Positions 53,642-63,253 of a stretch of DNA of 64,000 nucleotides are shown piece after piece (position 1 is the first letter of the stretch; each line of letters starts with the position of its first letter). Made by a program: the position numbers and the translations under genes. The stretch comes from CBDBEU01 sp965204565 (GTDB taxonomy: Bacteria; Pseudomonadota; Alphaproteobacteria; Rhizobiales; TMED25): contig CBDBEU010000004.1 of NCBI GenBank assembly GCA_965204565.1, positions 806,001 to 870,000 of the forward strand, given 5' to 3'. The notes beneath the pieces were generated by a model. The model was not told where the DNA came from. It was given only the letters and a program-made list of their open reading frames with translations, and made no database searches.

Positions 53642-55809
53642 CTAACGCCGTGGCCGGCCAAATTCACGCATGCGCTCGGCCGCGCGCTCTTTTCCATGTG
53701 ACTGCGACCGCGCGGGGGGGGGGTGCGAATGTCGTCGACAAATGCCTGAATCTCAGCCGATGGCGCCGGTGTCAGCAGACTGACAACGATCATGGTGACA
53801 AATCCGACCGGCATCCCGATGGTCGCGGTGGCAAGGTTGGAAATGCCAAACCACCCAACCCGACCGGGGGTTGGGGTGCCGTTAGCCACCGCTGCGGTGA
53901 TTTCATCGGCAAGCAGTGCTGAACCGCTTGAAACAGGCGACATGGAAAGCACTTGTACGCCGAATTCCGGTGCAAGCTGGGTGATCAGCAGGAATGTCAG
54001 GGCGGTGCCAAATCCAGCGGTCATGCCCGCCACCGCGCCCCAACTGGATGCGCGCTTCCACCAGATGCCAAGCACCAGAGCGGGAAAGAAACCAGCCGCG
54101 GCAAGGGAGAATGACCAAGCTACCAGCGACATAATGTCGCTGGGCTGATGAACTGCCAGCCAGCTTGCGGCCACAGCGGTAATGATCAGCAAGGCTCTGG
54201 CGACCACCAGACGCTTGGCAGTGGAAGCTTGAGGGTCGAGGCTGCGATAGTAGATGTCGTGGCTCAACGAATTGGTGACCGCAATCAGCAGGCCATTGGC
54301 CGTCGACAAAGCCGACGCCAACGCGCCGGCGGCGATGACGCCAGCGAACACGAAGGGCAGTCCGGCAATTTCGGGCGCGGCGATCAGAATCGCGTCGCGA
54401 TCGATCGCAAATTCAGCAAATGGCAGCCGGGCGGTGTGGTTACCGCTGATCACTGCCTCGCCCAAGATGGCACGTTGCCAAACGGCCTCGGCAGCGCTGT
54501 CTGGGTTCTCGTTCAGTGCGTTGAATATGGCTGACTGGACGGGCGCACTGAGGTCGGTCCAGACGCTGGCCGCTTGTGCGGACATGTACGTGACGATGGT
54601 GGAGACGTCGCCCGCGCCGTTGGCCATGGCTGCCGATACCGCTTCCATGTGATTTCCCACCGCCGCGATCGAAAGCCCGTAAATCTCGACCAGCCCAAGG
54701 CTTGAGAATGTCGCAACCCAACCTGGAAGCGCTGCAACGCTTGAACCCATTACCGAGCCATAGATTTCCATCTTGGCGAAGGCTGCATAGACGGGCGCAA
54801 ACGACAGTACAATCACCAGGAACAGAAGCGTCCAGGCAACCGAGGTGCGGCTTTGGCGTACCGATTTGGTGGTGAGGAACCTCATCAGAATATGGGGCAG
54901 CGAGGCGGTGCCCAGCATCAGACATATGGCCACAGCGAAGAAATTGCGCTCCCCCAGGGTTGAGAATGGTGCCATATGGGGCGTGATATCACTGCTCGCG
55001 GCAATGCGGCTTTCCACCAGTTGGGCTTCAAGACCGGTGATGTCGACCAGTGCCTCGCCGAGTGCCAGTTGAGGCAGGGGAATGGAATACAGGTGAACAG
55101 AGGTGATTATTGCCGGCACCAGAAGAGCAATGATGATGATCAGATATTGCGCAACCTGGCTCCAGGTCAGCGAACGTATGCCGCCGAGCACGGTGGACAT
55201 CAAAATGGCGGCCAAGGCAATCACCACCGCCGTTTCAAATTCGATTGACAGGAAGCACGCGGCGATGATGCCGGTGGCGTAGATCTGCGCGGTGAGATAG
55301 GCGAAAGAGCAGACCAAAAGCACGATCACGGCGGTCAACCGCACCGGCAGGCCACCGAAGCGCAAAGCCAGAAAATCAGGCACCGTGAAGGCGCCGAACT
55401 TGCGCAAATAGGGGGCGATGAGGACGGCAATCAGGACAAATCCGCCGCCCAGACCAAGAATGAAGGCAAGGCCATCCCAACCAAGTGCGAACATTATGCC
55501 GGGCAAGCCCAAGAATACTGCACCGCTGATCCAGCCCGCTGCAGTGGCCATGCCGTTGTAAACACTCGGCATCTGACGCGCGCCGACATAGAATTCAACG
55601 ACCTGCATGGTGCGCGTAAGCATGCCGATGGTGGCGTAGGCGCCAAGTGTGAACAACACGAACAAATAGCCCAGAACCTGGTTTGAAACGCCAACCTGTT
55701 CAAGAATCGCCGCCAGCATCACAAAGGCGGCGAAACTCAGCGCATAGATCCAGTAGACGCACGCCAGATTGTCGACAAAGGCACTCCTGCCGGAGGTGTT
55801 GGAGACCAT
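53635..55809 (-). CDS. actP: Sodium:solute symporter, acetate permease-like
   Basis: 724 residues with about 13-14 membrane helices, starting with MVSNTSGRSAFVDNLACVYW. Family hallmarks are VGARQMPSVYNGMATAAGWI near the start and AGALASALSTANGLLIAVTN. It belongs to the large subfamily paired with DUF4212, which imports acetate or similar monocarboxylates with sodium. The last about 25 residues (after DDIRTP) are read past a 10-G run at 53714-53723 and are probably altered by a slipped base; the membrane part is unaffected. The small DUF4212 gene lies 5 bases upstream. Confidence 0.87.
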   Translation of the reverse strand: MVSNTSGRSAFVDNLACVYWIYALSFAAFVMLAAILEQVGVSNQVLGYLFVLFTLGAYATIGMLTRTMQVVEFYVGARQMPSVYNGMATAAGWISGAVFLGLPGIMFALGWDGLAFILGLGGGFVLIAVLIAPYLRKFGAFTVPDFLALRFGGLPVRLTAVIVLLVCSFAYLTAQIYATGIIAACFLSIEFETAVVIALAAILMSTVLGGIRSLTWSQVAQYLIIIIALLVPAIITSVHLYSIPLPQLALGEALVDITGLEAQLVESRIAASSDITPHMAPFSTLGERNFFAVAICLMLGTASLPHILMRFLTTKSVRQSRTSVAWTLLFLVIVLSFAPVYAAFAKMEIYGSVMGSSVAALPGWVATFSSLGLVEIYGLSIAAVGNHMEAVSAAMANGAGDVSTIVTYMSAQAASVWTDLSAPVQSAIFNALNENPDSAAEAVWQRAILGEAVISGNHTARLPFAEFAIDRDAILIAAPEIAGLPFVFAGVIAAGALASALSTANGLLIAVTNSLSHDIYYRSLDPQASTAKRLVVARALLIITAVAASWLAVHQPSDIMSLVAWSFSLAAAGFFPALVLGIWWKRASSWGAVAGMTAGFGTALTFLLITQLAPEFGVQVLSMSPVSSGSALLADEITAAVANGTPTPGRVGWFGISNLATATIGMPVGFVTMIVVSLLTPAPSAEIQAFVDDIRTPPPRGRSHMEKSARPSACVNLAGHGVRA

Positions 55810-55814
55810 CTCTC

Positions 55815-56072
55815 CTAGTCCTCTTCGGTCATACCGTAGTCGCGATCCAGATGGTCCTGGCGGTCGGCGAACCAGAATATGAGGCCGACCAGTGCGAGTG
55901 GAGAAACCAGAGCCACCAGCAGATATCCGACCGGATAGCCGGCGAGAACCGTGTCAGCGAAATCGGCGGCGAGCCAGTTCAAGCCAACTCCAAGGGCCAG
56001 CCACAGGATGAGAACCACCGCCGTTAGGCGCCGGGTTGAGCGCCAATATCCTGCTCTGTCGTCGCGTATCAT
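55815..56072 (-). CDS. DUF4212 small membrane subunit of the symporter
   Basis: 85 residues with two membrane helices (LTAVVLILWLALGVGLNWL and VGYLLVALVSPLALVGLIFW) and the family end FADRQDHLDRDYG. DUF4212 proteins accompany the sodium:solute symporter as a small subunit. First gene of the operon, 5 bases before the symporter start. Its ATG follows a GAGAGGGC stretch. Confidence 0.88.
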   Translation of the reverse strand: MIRDDRAGYWRSTRRLTAVVLILWLALGVGLNWLAADFADTVLAGYPVGYLLVALVSPLALVGLIFWFADRQDHLDRDYGMTEED

Positions 56073-56333
56073 AAAAGCCCTCTCCCCAGCTGCCGTCCGC
56101 CGCCGCCGGCAATAGCTTTTAGGGGGACACTAGATCAAATGCGGCTGCGGTGGCACCTGCGATCTTCCATTTGCGGTTGTTCATTCTTGTTGCTGGGAAT
56201 GGTCACCAGTGTGAGGGCAATGACGGGTTTGTTCAAACCGCTCCGGCCCGGCCGGCAATCCCGGCCCGGAACAAAATTGGTTCGGTAAGTCAATCCGGGC
56301 TCAGACAGGTTTCCCGCCAATCCATAATATAGT

Positions 56334-57176
56334 CTAGGCTCAGGGCTCATTATAGCCACCATATGAGGATGGCTGCCATTGTGATTGCGGCCATGAAGAC
56401 GTCTGCCCGCCGGTCATATGGCGTTGCGATGCGGCGCCGGTCCTTGAGCGGCGCGAACATGTTCTCAACCTTATGGCGCTGTTTGTATTGAATGTTGCAG
56501 AAGGAAGCGGGTGCCTTTCGTCCTGTTCGGGGCGGAATGCATGGGGTGGTCCCCCTGGCTTTCAGCGCCGCGCAATAATCGTCTGAAGCGTATCCCTTAT
56601 CTGCGATCATTATAGCTTTGACGCTATCACAGAGACCCGGATACAAGAGCTTCGCACCGATATGATCCGACAAGCTGGCCAGCCGTCAGGCACATGGCCG
56701 GCGGTCGTCCGTCGCCATCGCAGACGGCATGGAGTCTGGTGTTCGGCCCGCCTTTTGTGCGCCCGATGTGGCGGGGAAGACCCCCTTTCAGAAGGCTCGA
56801 CGCGGTGCGATGAGCCTTCAAGTGTGTTGCATCAATCATCAGCGTATCGGGTGGCCCGTCAGAAGCGGTCAGGTGACTGAAAATCTTGTCGAACACGCGG
56901 AGTTCGGTCCAGCGTCGAAAGCGATTGCAGAGCGTCTTGTGCGGGCCGCAGGCCGCAGCTGCGTCCTTCCATTGCAGCCCGTGCTTCAGCACGCAGACGA
57001 TGCCTGACACAACACGACGATCATCCCCCGGGCAACTCCGTTGGACCTGGGAAAGAATGGCTCGATCTTTGACATTTGAGCGCGTGAGAGCAGAAACAGA
57101 TCCGACATGGCAAACTCCTTTGCCATCCTGAATCAGAAATCGCACTTCAATGCAAATTAATGGGTCCTGAGCCTAG
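56334..57176 (-). mobile_element. IS5-family (IS427-like) insertion sequence, frameshifted
   Basis: The transposase starts at 57108 (MSDLFLLSRAQMSKIEPFFP). One base is missing at about 57030, after which another frame carries DDRRVVSGIVCVLKHGLQWK, LMIDATHLKAHRTASS and HAVCDGDGRPP. A further shift leads to AIMIADKGYASDDYCAALKA and RHKVENMFAPLKD to 56350. The outer ends are inverted repeats: CTAGGCTCAGG at 56334 and CCTGAGCCTAG at 57176. CTAG at each tip may be the target duplication. About 840 bases, full length but inactive. It split the symporter genes from their regulator genes. Confidence 0.85.
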
Positions 57177-57236
57177 ATTGGTTGCTGGAGAGAACAGATT
57201 CAGTCAGTTGGAGCTTCCGGCATCTCGGGGGAACTG

Positions 57237-57925
57237 GTGGCGCTTCATCGTTTCGTTATTGCAGATGATCATCCATTGTTTCGTGGTGCCCTTCGTCAGG
57301 CGCTGGAGGATATGCTGGAGTCGGTCGACATAGTGGAAGCGGCTTCGTTCGAGGAGGTTGTGGACGCGGTGAGCGAGGGGAGCGAACCGGACCTTGTTCT
57401 GCTTGATCTCAACATGCCTGGCACCGAAGGTTTCTCGGGGCTGATTTTTCTTCGAGCGCAGTTTCCAGCAGTCCCGATCGTCATCGTTTCGGCGATCTGT
57501 CGAGTTCGGCGCTTCCGGTTTCATTCCAAAATCAGCGGATATCGATCAGATCCGCGCGGCGCTGAAAGAAATCCTCGATGGTGATGTGTGGGTGCCGGAC
57601 AATATCGGATCTGGATCTTGATGAGGATTCCGAACCGAGCAGAATCGCTGCAAAGCTTGCGACGCTGACGCCGCAACAGGTGCCGGTGCTGATGATGTTG
57701 AGCAGGGGACTGCTCAACAAGCAGATCGCCTTTGAGTTGAAAGTGTCGGAAGCGACGGTAAAGGCGCATGTCTCGGCCATTTTACAAAAACTCGGCGTCG
57801 ACAGCCGCACTCAGGCGGTGATTGCATTGTCGCGAGTTGAGACTGGAGCCTCTTCCTCCGCGCGGCGCCGTGAAAGTATGGGGCGGCTGGGCTCCGGGGG
57901 CTACTCCGCAGCCAGACGGTGGTAA
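57237..57925 (+). pseudogene. LuxR/NarL-type response regulator, frameshifted
   Basis: A GTG at 57237 starts a receiver domain (HRFVIADDHPLFRGALRQAL, phosphorylation Asp in LVLLDLNMPG). The frame breaks at about 57495, inside the receiver. After indels the other frame resumes with DLDLDEDSEPSRIAAKLATL and a complete LuxR helix-turn-helix (LTPQQVPVLMMLSRGLLNKQ, ATVKAHVSAILQKLGV). In relatives this regulator sits with the DUF4212/symporter pair and a hybrid kinase and controls acetate use (CrbR-like; my inference). No intact product can be made. Confidence 0.75.
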
Positions 57926-58278
57926 CCTGCTTGGGCCATCAGAGCCCTCAGAGCGGCCGGTTTTATCGGCTTTCTCAGAACCGCGACGCCCATGTCTTCG
58001 GCAGCGCGCTTGACTGCTGGGCTACGGTCGGCAGTGAATAGGACGGCTGGGAGCGCCGGGTCAATTTTTGCGTGCAAGGCAGCAATGACATCAAGGCCGT
58101 TGCCCTTGTCCAGATTGTAGTCGGTAAGCACGATATCCGGGCTGCGTGCAGCACTGCGCACGATCGCTAGCGCTTCCTCACCGGTTTGAACGGTCCATAT
58201 GAGGCAGCCCCAGTTTTTCAAAAGTGCGGTCATCCCCGACAGGATTTCAGGTTCGTTGTCGATCACCAATGCCGCCAT
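57901..58278 (-). pseudogene. C-terminal receiver domain of a hybrid histidine kinase, truncated
   Basis: 125 residues of a receiver domain (LVIDNEPEILSGMTALLKNW, Asp in DIVLTDYNLDKG, Lys in LRKPIKPAALR) and the kinase end. It converges on the regulator, the usual layout of the symporter-associated two-component pair. All sensor and kinase parts are missing because IS1380 sequence begins at 58279. The ATG at 58278 is accidental. As a free receiver it might still be made, but probably without function. Confidence 0.65.
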
Positions 58279-58299
58279 GCCTTTCAGATGAGTACTGGG

Positions 58300-58990
58300 G
58301 ATGCGTGCTGGCCGTGCCGGCTTGCGTGCGATTGAGGAAATCGGCTCGCGCGTCGTTCTGCAACCCGTCGTCGAGCGTTACCGGGAACGGGACCTGCGCC
58401 GCTTTTTCCGAGGCGATGCCGCCTTCGCCGCACCGGAAATCCATGAGTTTCCGGAGACCGAGGGCGACCGGTATACGATCGGTCTCAAAGCCGATGCGAT
58501 CCTTCGGCAAAGCATTGCCTGCCTTCCGACCCGACCCGTCGGCCGCCCACCCGATCATATGATCCGCACCCATGCCGGCTTCAGCCATCAGGCAGGATCA
58601 TGGGACAAGAAGCGCCGGGTCGTCGCCAGGGTCGAACGGCATCCGGGCGAACGTGTCCCGCGCGTCGGCTTCATCGTCACCAGGCTGAGCCGCCCTGCCG
58701 GGCGCGTGGTCGCCTTCTGCAACCGGCGCGGCGCGGCCGGGCAGCACATCGAGGAAGGCAGGAACGCGATTGTGCGCACCCGGCTGTCATGCCGGAGGTT
58801 CCGGAACAATGCCGTGCGGCTCCGGCTTCATGCGTTCGCCTGCAATCCCGGTAACTTCATGCGAACGCCGGCTCTGCCGGAGGCGGTCAGGCGATGGTCG
58901 CCGACCGGCGTGAAGGAGAAGCCGATCAGGATCGGCGCCGGGATCGTCACACACGGCCGGTACGTCACGTTCCGGTTGTCATGCAGTCTG
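58300..58990 (+). mobile_element. IS1380-family transposase, C-terminal remnant
   Basis: About 230 codons of the catalytic half in one frame: VVLQPVVERYRERDLRRFFRGDA, then PTRPVGRPPDHMI, QAGSWDKKRRVVARVERHPG, PRVGFIVTRLSRP and RTRLSCRRFRNNAVRLRLHA. The piece ends with RIGAGIVTHGRYVTFRL. Compared with the family, several usual residues are changed (for example GQHIEEGRN for EQWIKEGKN). Homology ends near 58990 and the frame runs on to 59236. The N-terminal half of the same family lies at 2992. It truncated the hybrid kinase. Confidence 0.8.
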
Positions 58991-59264
58991 GCAAGAACCA
59001 CGGGCGAGGTGTGTCCCGATGACGACGAAATCGTCAATCCCGGCGCGATATACGCCGGCGTCACCGTTCTCGATGTCCCTCGATCCCCACGACGATGGTC
59101 CGGGGTTGCAGATGTCCGCCCGTGGAGGCAATATCGGCTCGACGATGGTCGTCATCCCGTGAATGTCGGCTTAAGGTTCAATATCAAGCTGCCACACCGG
59201 AAAAATATGAGCTTGATGATTGATCAGCGGCGCTAGGAGCCACTGATGCCGAAGGAAGGAAGAG

Positions 59265-59917
59265 ATGGCAGGGCCTGACTACACCGCAGCTATCGACACA
59301 GCGCTGGACGCGGTGCGCGCCGAAGGCCGCTACCGCGAATTTGCCGATATCAAGCGCCGCCGCGGGGCATTTCCCTGCGCCGACCACCATCAGGGCGAGA
59401 ATATCCGCGACATCACCGTGTGGTGCTCCAACGATTATCTTGGCATGGGCCAGCATGAAAAAGTGCTCTCGGCGATGCACACCGCGATTGACGAGACCGG
59501 CGCCGGATCGGGTGGCACCCGCAATATCTCCGGCACCACCCATTTCCATGTCGAGCTTGAAGGCGAACTCGCGGACCTGCATGCCAAGGAGGCGGCGCTT
59601 CTGTTCACCTCCGGCTTATCGCCAATGAGCCAACGCTTTCCACGCTGACGCGCATTATACCGGGCCTGGTGATGCTGAGCGCCAGCCACATCGTGCCGGT
59701 GATGGTCGGCGATCCGGTGATCTGCAAGAAGATCACTGACACCCTGCTTGACGACTATGCGATCTATGCCCAGCCGATCAACTATCCGACGGTTCCCAAG
59801 GGCACCGAGCGCATTCGCCTGACGCCGGGGCCGGTGCATTCCGACGATGCAATGCGTGCGCTTGTTGATGCGCTTGATGAAATCTGGCTTGGCATGAAAC
59901 TGGCGCGCGCCGCCTGA
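59265..59917 (+). pseudogene. hemA: 5-aminolevulinate synthase, frameshift plus internal deletion
   Basis: The frame from 59265 gives the normal N-terminus (YREFADIKRRRGAFPCADHH, VWCSNDYLGMGQHEKVLSAM, GTRNISGTTHFHVELEGELA) to FTSG. One base is missing, after which another frame has IANEPTLSTLTRIIPGL. This joins directly to the C-terminal part LSASHIVPVMVGDPVICKKI through LTPGPVHSDDAMRALVDALD. About 170-180 residues with the PLP lysine are gone. The Shemin-pathway enzyme cannot be made from this locus, so another copy must exist if the organism makes haem. Confidence 0.85.
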
Positions 59918-59934
59918 GTGGCGGTTAAGCGGAC

Positions 59935-60132
59935 ATGACCGGCGGGGTCATATTCGAGTTTCACTTTATGCCCCATGCCGTCAAGGTCAGTGCCATTGAC
60001 ACTGACAGCACCGAAGTGTCGATCATGGGGCCACGAAATGCCAGTCAGGCCGAACCTGAACGCACGGCCAAGTCCAAGCTTGCCTCGGTGATCTCGAAAG
60101 ACCGCCGGTCAGGCGGCGGAACCACCGTCTAA
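59935..60132 (+). CDS. DUF6898-like small hypothetical protein
   Basis: 65 residues: VIFEFHFMPHAVKVSAID, then STEVSIMGPRNASQAEPERT, a Lys/Arg-rich part and a GGGTTV end. Such proteins regularly lie between hemA and glyA in alphaproteobacteria. Function unknown. It is 17 bases after the hemA stop and likely part of that transcript. Confidence 0.65.
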   Translation: MTGGVIFEFHFMPHAVKVSAIDTDSTEVSIMGPRNASQAEPERTAKSKLASVISKDRRSGGGTTV

Positions 60133-60276
60133 GGGCTGATTTTCCGTCCACCGCTGCCCTCTCCAGCTACCTTGGCGGGTTGGGTGGTTCGTGCTATTGA
60201 GCGCCGCGCAGCGCTGAATATGCAGCACTCGATTTACCGGCTCCGCCACAATGCCCAATGAGAATAGGGAACGGTC

Positions 60277-61608
60277 ATGACGCTGACGTCGCATCTTGCC
60301 GAGATGAACTCCATCTCGCGATTCTTTTCGGACGACGTTGTCGATGCCGATCCGGAGATCGCGGCAGCGATAGATGCGGAAAAATCGCGCCAGCAATACG
60401 ATATTGAGCTGATTGCATCGGAAAACATCGTCTCGCGCGCCGTACTTGCCGCCCAGGCCTCGGTTCTCACCAACAAATATGCCGAGGGCTATCCGGGCCG
60501 GCGCTATTATGGCGGCTGCCGCCATGTCGATGTCAGCGAGAATATCGCGATTGAGCGCGCCACCAAGCTGTTTGGCTGCGGTTTTGCCAACGTCCAGCCC
60601 CATTCCGGCTCCCAGGCCAATCAGGCGGTGATGCTGGCGCTCGCCAAGCCCGGCGATGTGGTGTTCGGCATGAGCCTTGCCGCCGGCGGCCATCTGACCC
60701 ACGGCGCCAAGCCCAATCTTTCCGGCAAATGGTTCCATGCGGTGCAATATGGCGTCAGGCGCGAGGATGCGCTGATCGATTTCGACGAGGTCGAACGCCT
60801 GGCCCGCGAGCACAAGCCCCACCTCATCATCGCCGGCGGTTCGGCCTATCCGCGGATCATCGATTTTGCCCGTTTCCGCGCCATCGCTGACGAGGTGCAT
60901 GCCATCTTGATGGTCGACATGGCCCATTTTGCCGGCCTTGTGGCCGGTGGCGCCCATCCAAGCCCGTTTCCCCATGCCCATGTGGTGACCACCACCACCC
61001 ACAAGACCTTGCGCGGTCCGCGTGGCGGCATGGTGCTGACCAATGACGAGGACATCGCCAAGAAGATCAACTCGGCGGTGTTTCCAGGCCTTCAGGGCGG
61101 CCCTCTGTGTCATGTCATCGCCGCCAAGGCGGTGGCCTTTGGCGAGGCTCTTCGGCCTGAATTTGCTGAATACGCCAAGGCGGTGGCCGACAATGCCCGG
61201 GTTCTGGCAAGCACCGTCGAGGCACGTGGTTTCGACATTGTTTCAGGCGGCACCGACACCCATTTGCTGCTGGTCGATTTGCGGCCCAGGGGGCTCACCG
61301 GCAAGCTTGCCGAGGTGGCGCTTGAGCGCGCCCATATTACCTGCAACAAGAATGGCGTTCCCTTCGATCCGGAAAAACCGACCGAGACGTCGGGCGTGCG
61401 TCTTGGATCGCCGGCCTGCACTTCACGCGGTTTCGGGCAGGAGGAATTCCGCCGTGTCGGTATGCTGATCGGCGACGTACTCGACGGATTGGTGGAAAAT
61501 GGCGAGGATGGCAATGATGCGATCGAGCATGAAGCGCGCGATGCCGCGATTGAGCTGTGCGAGAGATTTCCGATCTATCCCCCGCACGAGCCCGGTGCAG
61601 GCGAATAG
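60277..61608 (+). CDS. glyA: Serine hydroxymethyltransferase
   Basis: 443 residues. Fold type I PLP enzyme with ELIASENIVSRAVL, GYPGRRYYGGCRHVDVSE, NVQPHSGSQANQAVM, the PLP-binding lysine in VTTTTHKTLRGPRGG, and the C-terminal SGVRLGSPACTSRGFG. It converts serine and tetrahydrofolate to glycine and methylene-tetrahydrofolate. nrdR follows 9 bases downstream, opening the glyA-nrdR-rib operon. Confidence 0.97.
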   Translation: MTLTSHLAEMNSISRFFSDDVVDADPEIAAAIDAEKSRQQYDIELIASENIVSRAVLAAQASVLTNKYAEGYPGRRYYGGCRHVDVSENIAIERATKLFGCGFANVQPHSGSQANQAVMLALAKPGDVVFGMSLAAGGHLTHGAKPNLSGKWFHAVQYGVRREDALIDFDEVERLAREHKPHLIIAGGSAYPRIIDFARFRAIADEVHAILMVDMAHFAGLVAGGAHPSPFPHAHVVTTTTHKTLRGPRGGMVLTNDEDIAKKINSAVFPGLQGGPLCHVIAAKAVAFGEALRPEFAEYAKAVADNARVLASTVEARGFDIVSGGTDTHLLLVDLRPRGLTGKLAEVALERAHITCNKNGVPFDPEKPTETSGVRLGSPACTSRGFGQEEFRRVGMLIGDVLDGLVENGEDGNDAIEHEARDAAIELCERFPIYPPHEPGAGE

Positions 61609-61617
61609 GCAAGGCTG

Positions 61618-62103
61618 ATGCGCTGTCCTTATTGCGGAAACAACGATACCCAGGTCAAGGATTCGCGCCCCAGCGAAGACAACACCACGATCAGACGCAG
61701 GCGCTCGTGTCCTGCCTGCGGTGGGCGTTTCACCACATTCGAGCGCATCCAGTTGCGTGAGCTGATGGTGCTCAAGCGTAGCGGCAGGCGCTTGCCGTTC
61801 GATCGCGACAAGCTGATGCGCTCGGTACAGGTGGCGCTGAGGAAGCGTCCGGTCGAGCCCGAACGGGTCGAGCGCATGGTCTCCGGCATTGTCCGCCAGC
61901 TTGAAAATATGGGCGAGAGCGACGTCAAGTCGGAGATCATCGGCAGGCTGGTGATGGAAGGTCTGCGCCAGCTCGACGATGTCGCCTATGTGCGCTTTGC
62001 CTCCGTCTATCGCAATTTCCGCGAGGCCAAGGATTTCGAGGACTTCCTCGGCGAATTGACCGGCGAGGAGAGCACGGCCGAACGCGAGCCGGGCGACGAC
62101 TGA
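61618..62103 (+). CDS. nrdR: Transcriptional repressor NrdR
   Basis: 161 residues. The N-terminal zinc ribbon (MRCPYCGNNDTQVKDSRPSE, RRRSCPACGGRFTTFER) is followed by the ATP-cone domain (VLKRSGRRLPFDRDKLMRSV). It represses ribonucleotide reductase genes in response to ATP/dATP. No clear NrdR box is visible in this operon. Start is 9 bases after the glyA stop. Confidence 0.96.
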   Translation: MRCPYCGNNDTQVKDSRPSEDNTTIRRRRSCPACGGRFTTFERIQLRELMVLKRSGRRLPFDRDKLMRSVQVALRKRPVEPERVERMVSGIVRQLENMGESDVKSEIIGRLVMEGLRQLDDVAYVRFASVYRNFREAKDFEDFLGELTGEESTAEREPGDD

Positions 62104-62113
62104 AGCCTTTCAC

Positions 62114-63244
62114 ATGACCACGACGACAGATGAGCGCGATGCCAGCATGATGGCATCGGCGCTGGCGCTGGCGCGGCGCGGTCTTGGCCGTGTTTGGCCC
62201 AATCCCGCCGTCGGCTGCATCATTGCCAATGAGCGCAGCGCCGACGGTCCGTGTGTCATTGCCCGCGGCTGGACAGCTGAGGGCGGCAGGCCCCATGCCG
62301 AAGCAATGGCGTTGGAACAGGCCGGCGACAAAGCGCGCGGCGCCACCGCTTATGTGACATTCGAGCCCTGCAGCCATCATGGGCAAACCCCGCCTTGCGT
62401 CGCAGCGCTGATCGATGCGGGCGTTGGGCGCGTGGTCTCGGCCCTTGAAGACCCCGACCCGCGCGTCAGCGGCCAGGGTCATGCCGCGCTGAAAGCCGCT
62501 GGCATAGATCTTGTGGTTGCCTGCATGGCGCGCGAGGCGGCGCGGTTGAATGCGGGCTTTATCACCCGCGTGCAGCTTGGCCGACCCCATGTCACTTTGA
62601 AGCTTGCAACATCAAACGATGGTATGATTGCCGAGGCCCCCGGCAAACCGGTCAGGCTGACAGGCGAGGCAGCCGATGCGCGCGTTCACATGATGCGCGC
62701 GCAGGCAGATGCGATCCTTGTCGGCTCCGGCACCTGGAGGGCCGATGATCCGCAGCTCACCTGCCGCTTGGCCGGAATGGGCGGGTACTCACCGGTGCGG
62801 GTGGTGATCGATACCCGTGCCGAACTGCCGCTCATATCGCAGCTTGTCACCACCATCGTCACAGCGCCGGTCTGGGCGATGGTGGGTGAGGGGGCTGATA
62901 ACGCCCGCCGCGATGCGCTCAGTCGAGCCGGCGTCAAACTGATCGATGTTTCGGGCGCGCCGTCAGGTTGCCTCGATATCTCCGCGGTACTGGGTGCGCT
63001 CGGGCGCCAAGGTATCACCCGCCTGTTGGTCGAGGGCGGTGCGCAGATAGCCCAAAGCCTGATCGGCGCCGATCTTGCCGATCAGATCGTGATATTCGAG
63101 GCGCCGATGACGCTTGGCCCCAAGGCCGTGCCGGCGCTCGGGCATGCCGCACGCGATATGCTGGCCGACGAGACGTGTTTCGTGCTTGTCAGCTCCGACC
63201 GGCTTGGTCCAGATACCACGCGCGCATATGAGAAAAAGCGATAG
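62114..63244 (+). CDS. ribD: Bifunctional riboflavin deaminase/reductase
   Basis: 376 residues. The deaminase zinc site is formed by GRPHAEAMAL and TFEPCSHHGQTPPCVAAL; the reductase domain starts around GRPHVTLKLATSNDGMIAEA and ends VRVVIDTRAELPL to VEGGAQIAQSLIGADLADQI. It performs steps two and three of riboflavin synthesis. Ten bases after nrdR and nine before ribE, so cotranscribed. Confidence 0.96.
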   Translation: MTTTTDERDASMMASALALARRGLGRVWPNPAVGCIIANERSADGPCVIARGWTAEGGRPHAEAMALEQAGDKARGATAYVTFEPCSHHGQTPPCVAALIDAGVGRVVSALEDPDPRVSGQGHAALKAAGIDLVVACMAREAARLNAGFITRVQLGRPHVTLKLATSNDGMIAEAPGKPVRLTGEAADARVHMMRAQADAILVGSGTWRADDPQLTCRLAGMGGYSPVRVVIDTRAELPLISQLVTTIVTAPVWAMVGEGADNARRDALSRAGVKLIDVSGAPSGCLDISAVLGALGRQGITRLLVEGGAQIAQSLIGADLADQIVIFEAPMTLGPKAVPALGHAARDMLADETCFVLVSSDRLGPDTTRAYEKKR

Positions 63245-63253
63245 GCTGAACAA

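Noticed and set aside
60109..61113. 334-codon minus-strand ORF
   Set aside because: Antisense of glyA.
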